Below the pieces are notes generated by a model. It worked only from the letters and a program-made list of their open reading frames with translations. It was not told the origin of the DNA and searched no databases. From contig QXCR01000136.1 of the NCBI GenBank assembly GCA_004380135.1, positions 1-64,000 of the forward strand: a DNA stretch of 64,000 nt. Direction: 5' to 3'. The stretch is from Stemphylium vesicarium (taxonomy: Eukaryota; Ascomycota; Dothideomycetes; Pleosporales; Pleosporaceae). The number at the start of each line of letters is the position of its first letter. The first letter of the stretch is position 1. The translations under genes and the position numbers were made by a program. Positions 34,919 through 48,430 of this stretch are shown piece after piece.

Positions 34919-37900
34919 CTACTCTCCATCCTCGGCATCCACATAATTCTCGTCGCTGCTAGACTCGAATCCCCCATCTTCACCCTCAGAGTCATCTACA
35001 TGCTCAATAGCGGGAACGAACTCCTCGTCATCGTGGTCGTCGCCATCGTCTTCCTGCTCTTCACCAAAGTTACCCGGAGCATGTCGAGCAACCTGTGGTC
35101 GGAGGGAAGGATCGTCCTCGCCACAGAGCACGCGGAAGAAGGGATGGTTCTCGGTGAGTGGTTTGCCGCTGGTGACAAAACCCATAGGTGTGTGCTCAAA
35201 GTCCTGACCCTTGCGGCGCAGTGAGATCCATTCGTGAACTGAGATTGAGTTAGTGAAAAGCAAGATACTAGATTTCCAGGGAACACTTACGGAAACTCAG
35301 TGGTTTCTTCGCAAATGGAAGCTTTTCTGGGTGATGAGATAGGTCCTCACCAAGTCCGAGGTAGCCAAGAAGCTCGTAGTACTCATCCCATTCTATGTAA
35401 AGCCGCCCGGAAAAGAGACCTAGCTCTACCCTTAGCCAGACGGGAGCTTGGAAGTCAGCAGGTAGGGAAGGCGTAGCGTAGTAGTCGAGCTGGTTGAAAT
35501 GCAGCATCCGGCGGGTGACTGGGGCGGCATATGCGATGAGATGAACCTTGCCGCTGGCCCGGAAGATTTGCGAGTCCCGCACGGTAGGCAGGATCTCATC
35601 TGCTTCCTCTGGACTGACCATTAGAGCTTGTTGGCTGATGGAGCTCCAAAGAATCCAATGTGAAGGGCGTATGTAGTTATCGTTCGGCTCATACGTCTCG
35701 ATCGTGCTGCTGAACTGGGCTGTGATCCATAAGCCCGACTTCATGGAGGGATTCACAGTGTACTTTAGCCCCAGCGCGGTCCGTGAGAGTGCCGTGAACA
35801 TGGGTCGGTAAGCATCGCTTCCAGCAACCAGCCTCCCATGGGTAGCGAAGTGTAGTACGTCCTCGCGCAGTTTCATCACTCTGGAAGCATCGAATAGCAA
35901 AGCCTCTTGCACTTCGCGCACATTTTCTACCTCTACTTCGACTTCGCGTTCTGCCTCACGCTCCTGCTCGATCTCCACCTCCTCCAGGGCAGAAGCATGT
36001 ACGGCAGTGCCACGATCTTGAAAGTGATTCTTGCGCTGCTGCAGCTCACTGAAAATGCCCTCTAAAAGAGGATGCCATGTGACTGCCTTCGCAGCTCCAT
36101 TTTGACGCTGGCTCTTTGGCTGATAAAGTTGTTTCAACGTGAGTGCTTCCTCGATGCGCACTTTGGCCAAGAACGAGTCTCGTGATAACGAGTCATCCAG
36201 ATACTGAGGATATTCCAGGCGTGCTTGCTCTTGCTGCAGGTATTGTGACGTCTGGGCAAAGAATGAAGGCTCATACTGCTCCATAGTATCACAAGTTTGA
36301 CCAAAAACCCACTGAAGCACGTCGCCAGAACTCGGACGATAGAATCCGCTAGTGTTGCCCAGGCGGTCCAATATCCCTTGGTGGACCTCTGGAGGTGAGA
36401 AGAACGTGATCGACTGAGTTTGGCCAAGCAAGCGCAGTCTCATGGCTGCCTGAACGAGTGCGTCTTTGGTCAGATGTTGGCCGAGTGTCAGTGCCGCTCT
36501 CGCATGGGGCGGGAACTTGAGATCAGTTCCTCTGCAGTGACTTTCATCCAAGTACACGACACACCGGTCTAGGTTATCAACAAATGGAGATGCCACTAGG
36601 GGAACACACTTGTTCGTACGATACAGTACCCATACACGATGGTCGTCGTCGAAGAATACGGCCGCTGCTGCTTCTGTGTCCTCTTCTAGCCAGGCCTTGG
36701 CGAAGTCTTTATTCGAATGCTCCAAAACCTGCGCGCCAGCATCGATAAGAATTCTGATCGGACCATGCGAGGTGTAGGGAAAGGAGCCGTTCATTCCCCT
36801 ATAAGCTCCCCGGTGATTGTTCATCTGAACATGACCATTGGGATTCGTGAGATTCCGCAGGAAGTCAGTTTCGGTCCAGCGAACTCCATTTGGAAAGACC
36901 ATGCGAGTGTAGAATTGATTGCGGGGCGCAAGCAGGTAGAACGGAACCTCAGCATTTGTATGAGCTAACTGGCCAAGATCGTGCTGTTGTATCAAAAGAG
37001 GCAACTGGTGCCTGGAGTCGTTGGTACCAGAGAATCCAGTGACACGAGACCCAGCTCTCTTTGGTTCAGTGGCGACTGACGGGAAAAGATTCCAACCAGA
37101 GGCCTGGAGCTTCAACCTGAAAGTCTTTGCATACTTCGGGAACACGAGGTTATTAAGATAGAAATCAATCAAAGGAGCACTCGACCGCACAACCTGATGG
37201 AGTTCGCACAGTTGTCGCGTGTCCTCGGCGTTTATCGCAGCATAGTCGTCTAGCTCCCTTGAAATGGCGCAGCCCTTTGGAAACCATTTCTCGTACTCTA
37301 TGCTCGGCTCATCAGTCTTGACAAGATGTTCAAAAGCCTCTTTGAACTGGTATATGCTGAGCCCCTGGTAGTAAAATGACAGGCATGTCAGAGTAATGGC
37401 AACGTCGGGATGTCCCCATTCGGCAGTAGGGGATGGCACACCCTTTGCTAGATAAGGCACTGCAATGGGTGCGCGTGTTGGATGAAGTCCGTACTGTACA
37501 TTCCAGCGTTTCCTCAAGGTCGTAATCAGTATGCGGTGAACAAACAAGCCACGAAGCAGATTCATTGTCCGCATAAGTGTTGGTCGGTCACGGAAATAAC
37601 CAGAGACCCTGGACACTACCGGGCTACGGACGTTTGGATTCGAGATGTATGTCTCGATATCTTTGTTGGTTTCCAAAGAGTATTCAGCACACGGCAAAAT
37701 AGATGGGGTTTGGCCCTTGCAGATGATCTTCACAAGAAGTCCAATGAGACAATCTTCGGCATCCTTCCGGAGGAAGTAAATCAGAGGAAAGCCATCCATG
37801 CCGCGCTTTACAACCTCAATGCTGCGGGGATAGCGTGACTGCACTGTCGATGAAAAGTCCTTGACGAGATGGAGGACAGCTTGCGTGACTTGCCAGCGCA

Positions 37901-40900
37901 TTGGATGGCCATCTACCGTTGTCTGAGTGCCGGAAGGGTAGATGAGTTGCGTTCTGATCGCTAATGACACATCGCATTCGTCCAGTATATCCCTCGAATG
38001 CTGATCTAGCCACCATTGGATTTCGATCATCTTAGATGCTGTTTCGAGATGACCGTCGCAAAGCTGCTGCAGCCCGCTTAGTTTGAACGAAAGCACGTGC
38101 TCAGGCAATGCAAGGACTACACCTCGCCGATCCCTCAACTCAGCAAGCATCTTCCCGTAGAGATGCACCAAGCGCTCTTTCGCAGGTGTCTTACGAGAGA
38201 AGGGTAAATGCATTAGTTCCCGGTTGACCAAACCCCCAAGTTTAACTTGCATGACCTGCGCTGACTGCAGTAAAAGAGCTCTTGGGACCACGACGCGAGC
38301 CAGGTCTGATCGGTCGGCGAGCAGTGTTGCCACCATAGCTAGAAATCATCAGCAAAGCAACTAATGGAAGAGGTGAAGGAAATACTCACGGAGAATACAC
38401 GACGTCTTCCCTTTGCCCATGAGAAGTTGGAGGACAGAGTTCTGACCTGATTCCGGCGAAGTGGTCGCTATAGCGACATCTACTTGCTCTGCGCGGAGCA
38501 GAACGTCGCCGTCGATCTCTAATAGCAGCCAATCTGGGTGTTCCAACGGAATCCAATTGGTATGACCTTCGTTCGAACACTCCTCGAGCTCTTGCTGCTT
38601 TTTATCCCTCTTCTGTGCATCGTAAATACGAAGGAGCTGCTGTAGCTTGGTTACGGCAAGACCCAGCGCTACAAGAGCCTCTTTCGTGCCTGGCCCAAAT
38701 TCCGTTGTTGAGGACTCTCGAAGCTCGGTAAGTAAATCAATCATTGTCATTCTAGGCCAAAGGTCGACCATCTGCAGCCATTTTGCTTGTGAATCGCCAG
38801 CTTGGAGGGTGGATCGGATGTGATCGGCAACTGAAGTCACAGTGTTCTTTGCCGCGAATAGCTGCTCTGCGGTGCCTTGTTGGGGGGCTCGGTGCGATAC
38901 CCTTTTGCTGTTCGTCATATGCCTCACAAGAGCGTCGATACTGGCATCGAGCTCTTTTGCATACCTACATTGCACGAAGGAAGATGTGTCTTTGAACTTG
39001 GCCACAATGTTTCGGAGCATTCCGATCTCTCGCGGAGGTGCCGCCACGACAGTGCTTTCGTGATGAATCTTTTTGTCTCGCGTGATGTTCGTGGGATTGT
39101 AGTAGGCGCCTGCACCATGCATGGGAACTCCAAATCTGTCAACAGAACCTGTATTGTACTTGTCCGGGCGACGAATGATGTTACCGGACTGAACACTAAG
39201 AACCTCAGCGTGGGATCTAGCAGCTGGGACGAGTGAAGAGCTGATCCGAGTGGAATCAGCGGACATCCGGTTTTGGAGCAGACGCGAAAGTGTCATGTTG
39301 TCGCCAGCTTTCATACGTGTCGGATAAGTCGCATATGTTATTTGTCTAGCATCCGGAATCAATGGCGAAGGTGGGGCATCCTCCACTTGTTCATGAACGG
39401 CACGGTGAAGTAGCTCCTGCACTTGCTCCAGATACAAGGATAGCTCATAGTTTTGTGTAAGGCGGACCCATTCGGGAGTGACGTCCGCGATAGCACGTTC
39501 GACTTCGATGTGCGCCGCATCAACCGTGACCAGCTTGTGCATGTCGATATCCGAAGAAGGCCATTGCTCTGCAATCGATCTAGCCAGTGTTTCGCAAGCC
39601 TTATCGACGCTTGGGTTGTGTAGGCTCTCCGCTTTGACAAGTTGTGAACGCTTCTTGAATCCAGTCTCTGAGAACGGCATTCGGGCCTTGACCATCAACG
39701 AGACGAGGTATGACGTCGGGGGTGCACCGTCGGCTCGAAAGTGATAGTATGCAGTATGTTGCGGTGCAGGTAGGGCACGGATCTCTGGTCGAACAGATAA
39801 AAAGACCAAAACCCGGAGCAAGTCCAGATTCGCATCAATTGAAAATGCGAGTGCGCCCAAGAGAAACATGAGCTCAAACTTCTCGTTGCCATTACATCTT
39901 AGGCACTTCTGAGCAAGTGCGCCCCACTCCGCCCTAATGTCAACCCCAAGATGATCACTGAGCAAGGTTTTCCGGTAGAGTTTGTCGTAGCCGCCTATGA
40001 CAGGAGCGTCGTGCAAAAGCGCGAGCAAGGTAGTCTCCATATTGCAGGGGGAGTATCGATTAAGGAGCAATTTTGATATCGCTTGTACGTTCAGACAATC
40101 CTTTGAGGGGACACGAGTATCGCGTGCACGATAGACTGCGTCGTGGTTGCCATAATCTAGTTGACTTGGAACGCCGGATCGCATGAGCGCGCGAGCAGCG
40201 AGATGGGCGGTCTCTGCAGGCATCTGCGATACCTGCTGAACAGGCCGATCGAGGAAGAAATGAGACAGGTTGGAAGATTTTCGCAATATTCTGGCAACAG
40301 TAGCGCCATAACGATCGTCTTGCATGTAGATGGTGCACTCGGCGTTCCAGAGCACAGTTTCCATGCATTTCGCATCTTTCGGATAGTACCCTCGTTCGGG
40401 TGACAGAGCTGCGATGCGCCTCAGAATGTTTATTTGGCCATCTCGAAGTGGATTCCAGGGTTGATATGCTGCAGACTGAAGAAGATATATCGCCTCCTCC
40501 GTTCCTGTCCGCTTCGTTAGGGGGTCAGGAATGACGTGCGACGTGTAAGCATGTAGCAAAGCTTTGGTATAAAGTAGGTGCGGCTCCGGGGCGCAGTCGA
40601 CGCGCCCAAGCACTTCGTTGATCGCATACTTCAGATAGACGCCTTCGCTCATCTCTATCGCTACGGAAACGTGGGGTCCATCCTTGGACACCTGGATATC
40701 TCCCGTTGGGACCAAAATGCTCCTCTGACGACGATTTGCGATGGATTGAATCAAGATCATGTTCCTGAGACCATACCACGTCCCGGCGTCTTGAGATTGA
40801 GGGATGAAAGCGCCAAGGCGTGGTGACTGCAGTAAACCTTGCTGGTTGATGTTGAAGCTGAGTTCCATGCGCTTGAGCTCCACACGTACCTGCCCCTCCA

Positions 40901-43900
40901 ATGAGGCAAACACTAATATTTGAGATGGGAACTCGAAATTGGTGAAGATCTGCGTAATGTTCTGGACCAGTTGACTTGCTGGATCGAGCAAGATGACTTG
41001 ACCTGGCTCTTGGAAGCGACGGATTGCATGACAAGCCCCGGAGGGATGTCTTCGTATCCACCAGTTCATTAACTTGGACATCCAGGGATCTTTCTGGCGA
41101 ATCTCAACCTGACCACCATGGACGTGAAGCCAATGGTAGCAGTTCTCCACTAGCGGTGTCGGAAGATCGAGTCGGAAGACTTCTGAAGGGACAAACTCGA
41201 GCAGCTCGCCGTTTTGGTCAGCACGAATCAGCAGACGGCCGTTGACGAAACCTAGGTGTATCCGATGGCCATTTCGCATGGTCTCGCATAGTGTGAACTC
41301 CATGCCCCTTAGTGGCGATGGGTACACGATTGGGTTTCTTGCACCGAAGATATGACGAAAAGTAGGGTGCGTGCGATAAGACAGCGGCAGCGTCCCCATT
41401 TCTTTCCCGTCTATCAGTAGGGTACCGTAAAGGTAGTTGTAGTGCACAAAATAAGAGTGCTCCCCAGTCGTGGACGTGAGCGCGAGCGCCATCCACCAAG
41501 TATCGAGAATGACCTCCAATCCCGCGTCAGTGACCTTGAGATCATCAGGCACATGCCATATATCTTTCAGTGTCGTCATGAACATCTGAGGATTTGCTAG
41601 CAGTGTGCGCTGTATGATGTCACGATTAGCGTAAGCAAACAATACATCCTGAACAACCGCATTCCGCAAGCTGTAAGGCATGCAGTCAAAATCTCCAGCA
41701 AGGTTGTGATGAACTGAGATGGACGCGTCAAGCCAAACGCGCATGTTTTCGGGGTTGTCTTCCAGTTGGTCGCCGATGTGAAGGGTCCGCCTGCATAATA
41801 GAGAAGCCCATATTGCTGACTGTAAAACGCTCGAGTCTTCCGTGAGTACAGCTTGCAACTCCCTTCGCCAGTTGCCAGTTATCTTACGGGCTTCGCGAAG
41901 AAGCTCCATGCCCAGGTTTTTCACTGATGTGCTCTTGGTCAGAGAGGTGATCTTGAGTGATACCGTGATTAGAATTTCCATCTGCAGAGGCTCCCTCCAG
42001 TTGCGCTTGATAGCTTCTAGGCGATATTGCACTTGCTTCAAAATACTGGTCGAGAGATCATTGTCCAATAAGGAGCGGTGGGCGTCCGTGTAGGAAGATG
42101 CACCTTCAGAGCATGGTCCCTGCTGAAGTACGAGACGTAACACTGCCACCCATGTGGATTCTGACGAGAAGTTGAGATTGGTGGACCCTAGTTCTCGGAG
42201 GAGATCGACCCATCGCGAATGATTGCCTACCAAAAGGCCTTGAAGGGCTATGAACTCATGCACGCTCACTCCCTGTGGGCATCGAGCTTGACTCGCTTGT
42301 ATCTGATTTGACGTCGGCCAGGTAGCATAATCAAGGCCAAGGGTTGAAAATGATGAGTTTGGTACATGCCTCAAGGGAAAGTGGTGCCAAAACGAAGCCT
42401 TGTTTGTTCGATCTGTCCATGCGGCACCGATCTTGTCGTAGTACCTTGGCTTCAGACCGCATGTGCGGATGATCTCTTGCAACCCGATTGGAAAGCTCCA
42501 AGTGGCGTAATGGGATTCCAAATGAGCTTTCTTGTATGATCCCAAGGTCACATGGCAGCTGGTGCTATTCGTGTATGGCTGGAGCTGTGAATAGTCGCGC
42601 ACGATCGATATGCGGTCTAACTCTTCGGCTGGCGGGTGGCACAAGCGAGAAAGGATAAACCAGGTAGCATCGCGGTAGGCTGCAAACACCTCCGGGCATT
42701 GTAGCTCAAATATTGCTGCCTTCGCGGCTGGCTCATAGCTAGGAAGGGGGTGTTCGAAGATCCGAATCCTCATATGCTTCAACTTGTTGTGAAGATCGTG
42801 CCACTCGCAAGGCTGCCGATGACGCGAGCCAGCTATACGTAGATCCCGGTCCATGACGGGATCATAGATACACTCCTTCTCGTTCAGTTTGAGAGAAAGC
42901 TGTTCGTACTCTGCGCTCTTCACCTCCCACTCAGCCTGCTTGTTCATACGTGATGCATCAGCCGCTTCTTCGATCTCTTCACGCATAGCTGTAAGTGTGC
43001 CGTGCATGTCATGACCATCGTAAAATCTCGCAGCAAAGCAGTCATCTCCGGGATCATCAAAGATGCTGTTGCTGTAAGTATTCGAGTGTGGGCGGTGCCG
43101 GGCAGCCAAGTATCGTCGTACCCCTTGAGCGCGGTCCATGTCTTCAAGCGTCAGAAGCTCGATGGGATCAAGTATATCTGCATCGAAGCCGGGATGGTAA
43201 TCTCGGAGTAGCGGGTAGCAAGTGACTGCATCACTATCCATTAGGACCCATAGCTCCATGACGTGGAGGAGTTGCTGGCTCTTCTGATACGGATATGCTT
43301 GGTTTCCTGCGCAGATCTTGGCAATGCATTCCCGGATCGTCCTGCTCAGTTCAATGGCGGCGAGGCCGCCAGGATGTACAGAATGTTTCGCCGGCAGAAC
43401 AACCTCATCGTGGTACTGAGAGGAGGCAATCTGGCCGAGGAGAGCCTTCATATAAGGTTTCACAGAGGTCGCAGACTCTTCGTAATCGCATAGATGCTCG
43501 GTAGCTGTTCGCTGGCGGGGCCTTGGAAACGAACCATGTTCGACTGAGACACCCCTCAATACTCTACCACTGTTCATCAATCGCAGGCGGAACTCGTCGA
43601 AATGAGCGAATTGACGCAAGACGGGGATGTAGCGCTCGCGCGATTGCCTGTGGTTTCGCCAGACTTGTTTCAAGTACCCGCCCGTCGTCGCGAGCATCCC
43701 CTCAAAGTTGCGCTCCAAGTACAGCTGGATATGAGCTTGGCCACCCGTAGACGATGTACCAGAGTCGCGGATGTCGGAGCTCAGTTTCGCGAGACGACGA
43801 CCTAGCTTCTGTCGTAGGAAATAAGCCGCTTCGAGAGGTAGCCTTCTCAACCCGTCTTCAAGGAGTTGTGCGTGAACCAAGCACATGATGGTCTTGTAGT

Positions 43901-44823
43901 AGTGTCTGCCTCGCATAATGCCCATGTGATGATACAGATACCGCTGAGCCGCTACTCGAAGGACCAGATAGAAAGGAGATCGCCTCCATGGCTTCCGGGC
44001 ATCGTCGAATGTGGCTGTATCGCGCACGCGCTTTCGCAGTCGAGGTACCTGTATTACTGCACCGTTGGCTTCCAATATAGACAATAAAAGCCCGGATACG
44101 ATCGCTGGGGTGCTGGTGTCGCGGATCTCAGGGATCTTCGCCGCTGCTTTCCAAGTCACAGCAGCAAATTTGAGGACGTATTCACTGCTGGCCTGCTCGA
44201 TGAATGTCGCGAGCGCGTCTCTGAAGGGCTCCTCGTTGAAAGTAGACTCAGGGACCGAGACAGCTGAGCCGGGGACTAAAAAGTGACAGTGTGTCAGCGT
44301 TTCGCAGATGTCTCGGTCGGGAGCGCAACACTTACAGTCCCACTGAAGCGCGCCCTTCGCGGCGAGCACCTTGTCGGCCGTGGCAGACGTCTCGAAAGCT
44401 TCGAAAACAATGGAGGGCTCATCAGTAGCGCTAACAGAGTCAGTGGCGAAAACTGGTACATCACACGTTTACTTGCCTAGCTTGGTGATATAACAGTAAG
44501 GCGCAATTTTGGGGCGCCATATGAAGGACAAGCATCTTGTGAGGGCTAAGTTTGCTGAGCTCCTTTGACAGGGCTGATTTTCCGATAGCGCCATCGACGT
44601 TGAGTATTTGACATGATAGCAAGGTGTCGCGCAGACCGTAGAGGAAGGGCTGCAGGTCTGCATCGACGTGCGGGGAGAGTTTCACAACAGCGTCCAACAT
44701 TCGCTTCAGCAAAGCTGCTTCGACGTAGTAAAGATTTCCATCTTCTTTGCCAGGTACGTTACGGGGCAGGGCCACGTGGTTGTACAGCTGTTGTAGAAAC
44801 GGTATGCGACCGGCGGATGCCAT
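34919..44823 (-). CDS. Giant DUF6606/DUF3638/DUF3645-type protein with NTPase-like motifs
   Basis: Five exons read leftward: 44823-44473, 44417-44336, 44275-38390, 38338-35291 and 35238-34919, giving 3,228 aa. Introns are 51-60 bp. The N-terminus contains a VFEAFETSATADKVLAAKGALQ segment leading into FPGSAVSVP, as in DUF6606. The 38390/38338 junction rebuilds QLLMGKGKTSCILPMVATLL, the DUF3638 signature, with a Walker-A-like GKGKT at about 2098-2102. Exon 4 has RCVVYLDESHCRGTDLKFP (DUF3645; DESH at about 2704-2707) and LVQAAMRLRLLGQ about 30 residues later. These three look like motifs I, II and VI of superfamily-2 ATPases (inference). A Glu/Arg-rich charged segment follows, and the C-terminal 45 residues are acidic. 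Family members are described only as large proteins of unknown function, some labelled ubiquitinyl hydrolase in databases. No membrane segment or signal peptide is evident. Confidence 0.92.
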
Positions 44824-46429
44824 GATAACCCAGGAATGGCGCGGCAGCCGGCAAAGATGGTGATAACTTGCGAGTTTCCAATATGGAGAGGGGGCGTTAT
44901 CGCAAAGTTATGTGAGGTGATGAGTGGCTCAGGTGTTGAATACGCGCCCGTCGAAGAGGGCGCGGTACCAGGGTTGCTCCGCCAAGCATGTCGATTTTTA
45001 GGCTGCAGCACCAGTGTGCGCTTCGCAGTGAAAGTGAGTGATGATCAGTGAGCCTTGCAAGGAGAGAAGGCTGATATGAAGGAAACAAGGCTAACATCAG
45101 GTATCAGTCCAGCCTTACCCGGTTACACACGTGGGTAGGGTATGTCGTCGCAACGCTCCAATAGCTGCGAGCGAAGATGCCAGCCACGTTATCGGTGTTC
45201 GAAAATGTGGAATGTCCGTCAAGTCGCGGTCTTGTACCGAGAGTGCGGTGAAGCGTCTGCGGCAGTGCGCCTTAGAGACGAGGAATAGCAGGCTTGTCGC
45301 TCCTGCGATTGTGGAAAAGCACAGACGGACGAATGCTATATGTAGAGGCCTGATGCATACATGGAAAGAAGAATGAAGATACTCTGGTAAGCTGCAGGAG
45401 GCAATGAAATCTTGTTGACTACGAAATCGACACTGGAAAGGAACGGGAGATGACGAGACTGCCCAGGCATTGGGTAAGTGGCCAGGGCAAAAACAGAAGA
45501 GCTTCTGACCAATCTTCGCGACATGATGCACAGTTTGCTGTCGACAGACATGCGGCGAGCTGTCATCACGATGCTTTCGTGGCGTTGGTGTGATAGGCTG
45601 ATGGATCGATGTCTCGAGACGCTTCGGGAAGCGACAGTATTTAAGGAAGCTCCGAGACGACAGCGGCTGCAGACGAGTGGTTGCTATCTCACATTCAACG
45701 GAGCGGAACTCTCTACAGTACCATTCTTAGATTAGAGAGTTGTTAGGGATCTACTTGATGCCCTGGCATTTTGAAGAGTGATGGTAAGAAGGTTGACGTT
45801 TGACAAGGCGCGAGGTTTCTCGTGTTTACCCGGCCGCTTCTTAGCTCCAGTCTAGCAGCGCGGCGCCTTCCCCTCATCTGCCCAGGGTTCGCCTTTACTA
45901 CTCTTTCATCGAATCATGATTTCTCGGTTTTCATAATTACTAGTAATCCACCAATCGCGCGTATTACTCTTTGATCTATATCGCGAAATGCTAAATGCCC
46001 ACCCGATGCGGCTTCGGTGAAGCTTGGCCCGACTCGTTATCCGCCTTTGGATCCCATGCCCTCTTCCGCGGAGGCAAACTCCATACGTCGGTTACAGCTC
46101 CCACCTGCCTGCCTCGGTTACCCTCCCAACAGTTATCACCGCTATTCCCGTCAGGTTGTCAGTCGCCATGATGAAGACGGAAAGGCGCAGCCACTGCAAA
46201 AGGGCGCTCGCTTCTAGCCCGTCCGATTCACGGCGCAATCATGGTGTGGAGATACATCTCTCGCATTGCTATCGTACCGTTTGATGCGCTTTCGTTTCGC
46301 ATATTCCTACAGTCGGATTATCTATACGACGGTAGCAAGCTGTGATACATCTACTGCAGCGTCTCACTTTATCTGTGGGTGAATTGCATTCGTTATTAGA
46401 GGGGTCCTATCGGCATTTCTATCAGCGCC
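44824..46429. other. Divergent intergenic region (1.6 kb)
   Basis: It separates two divergent genes and so must hold both promoters. No gene is seen; frames around 45.1-45.7 kb on both strands lack motifs. A CT-rich stretch lies before 46430. Confidence 0.5.
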
Positions 46430-48267
46430 ATGTCTCACAGTGATCATGACAAAGACATCGCCACCGCGAACACTCTTGCAAGAGATGGCAAAGGCACACT
46501 ACCATCATCCAGGTCGCATATCTCTGACAAGTCCCGCGTAATCGAAGACATCGAAACCGAAGATGATCGCACATCCGTATCGTCAGCGTCGACGCATTCC
46601 GATGCTATCAACTCAACCACAGACCAGCGTCCGGCTATACACCATACATGGAGTAGGAACACTGGGAATTCGTGGCCTGGCGACAAGGACGAGGCCATCA
46701 CAACGGTGACGACGAACGCGACCCAAGACCCTCGCTTCGAAGTCGACTTTGACGATGACGGCGAGAACCCGCAAGACTGGCCCATGGCAAAGAAGGCTCT
46801 CGTCATCTTCTTCATGAGCTTCTCGACACTGGTAGTGGTCATGTACTCTACAAGCTACACGAGTGGTATACCGGGCATGATGGCGACGTTTGGCATACAA
46901 TCCAAGACTTTGGTTATCCTGGGCATCACAACCTATCTGTGTGGTCTTGCTATCGGATCGCTGCTTCTAGCACCGCTTAGTGAGATGTATGGCAGAAGAC
47001 CAGTCTACCTGATTGCAGTCGCCGCCTTTACTATTCTCATCATTCCATGCGCGCTCTCGAACAACCTGCCGCAGATCCTCGTTATGCGCTTCTTCGGTGC
47101 GATTGCCGGAGCAGCCATGATTTCCAACGCGCCAGGCACTGTCTCGGATATCTCCAAGGAAGACTACCGGGCCCTGGCCTTCTCAATCTGGTCTCTGGGA
47201 CCTATGAATGGGCCTGTCGTCGGACCTCTAGTCGGAGGTTTCGTCTTCCAGGCTTTAGGCTGGCGATGGACAAACTGGGTCGTAATGATCGGCTCAGGCG
47301 CCTCATGGTTCATGGTCTTCTTGATCAAGGAGACATACGCCCCAGCCATCCTTCGCGCAAAGTCCGCCAAGAAACGAAAGGAGACGTCCGACCACAGATA
47401 TTACTCGCGCTACGACGAGAAGAAAGCCTTTTGGCCGCTTCTACGAGAAAACCTCTACCGTCCCCTTAGTATGGCCATCAACGAGCCGATTTGCATATTC
47501 TGGGACGTTTATATAGCATTGGTCTACGGAGTCTTGTATCTCTGCTTCGTTTCGTATCCCATTGTCTTCGGCGAGCTGCGAGGATGGTCGCCTGGGTTAG
47601 TCGGACTCGGGTACATGGGCATCGGCATTGGCGGCGTGGTAACAATAGCATCGGAACCGCTTCTCCGCCGGATGATCAACGCCCACAAGAAGGACCCTGA
47701 AACGGGTAAACCCTACCCGGAAGCTATGGTCAGCGTTGTCGTCATCGCCGCCGTCTGCGTCCCAGTCGGCGAGATGATTTTTGCATGGTGAGCACCCTTT
47801 TTAAGTAGAATAACAGCAACCGCTAACACAGCCTCAGGACATGCACCCCAAACGTACACTGGATCTTCCCCCTCCTCGCCGGCATCCCCTTCGGCGCCGG
47901 AAACTGCGGCGTTTTCATCTATGCCTCAAACTACCTCGTTCACTCGTACGGCATCTACGCCGCCAGCGCCCTCGCCGGAAACGCTGTCCTGCGCTCCGCC
48001 ATGGGCGGTGCTCTCCCTTTAGCCGGCCCCAAAATGTACCAGACTCTCGGCCCCCACTGGAGCGCTACTATGCTCTCTCTCATTGAGTTCGCCATGATAC
48101 CCATTCCTGTGGTGTTTTACCTGTATGGGCATAAAATTCGCGAGAAGAGTGCTTTGATTAGGCAGATGAGGGAGGATAGGGAGAAGTTGGATAGCAGGAA
48201 AAGGAGGGCTGCTGAGAGGGCGGAGAGGATGAGATTAGGGGGCGGGGGTGAGAAGGTGGACGTTTGA
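46430..48267 (+). CDS. MFS drug:H+ antiporter, DHA1 type
   Basis: Two exons (46430-47787, 47838-48267) flank a 50-bp intron (GTGAGC ... CTCAG, branch GCTAAC) and give 595 aa. A polar N-terminus of about 120 residues ends in DGENPQDWPMAKKA, the usual DHA1 entry to the first membrane segment. LAPLSEMYGRRPVYL is motif A, and GPMNGPVVGPLVGGFVF is motif C. A cytosolic loop with Lys/Arg clusters separates the two six-segment halves. The end is YLYGHKIREKS followed by a highly charged tail. It is most similar in layout to TPO/FLR-type exporters of polyamines or fungicides; the true substrate is not known. It converges on the gene at 48431. Confidence 0.93.
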
Positions 48268-48430
48268 TGGTGCTGGAAGGGTACCGCATTTTTGATGAGG
48301 TGTTTATAGATGGCATTGATCGTTTTGCATTATTACGGCTTAGAGCTTGAATAAAGTTCGCTCACTGAGCTGCAAAGTTCACGTGTAAAATGTGCATTGG
48401 GTACCTTATTCTTAGATTTACGTTAATGGC

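Noticed and set aside
38783..44480. Many plus-strand frames opposite the giant gene
   Set aside because: All are short antisense shadows; the minus-strand frame is continuous for thousands of codons and matches a known family.
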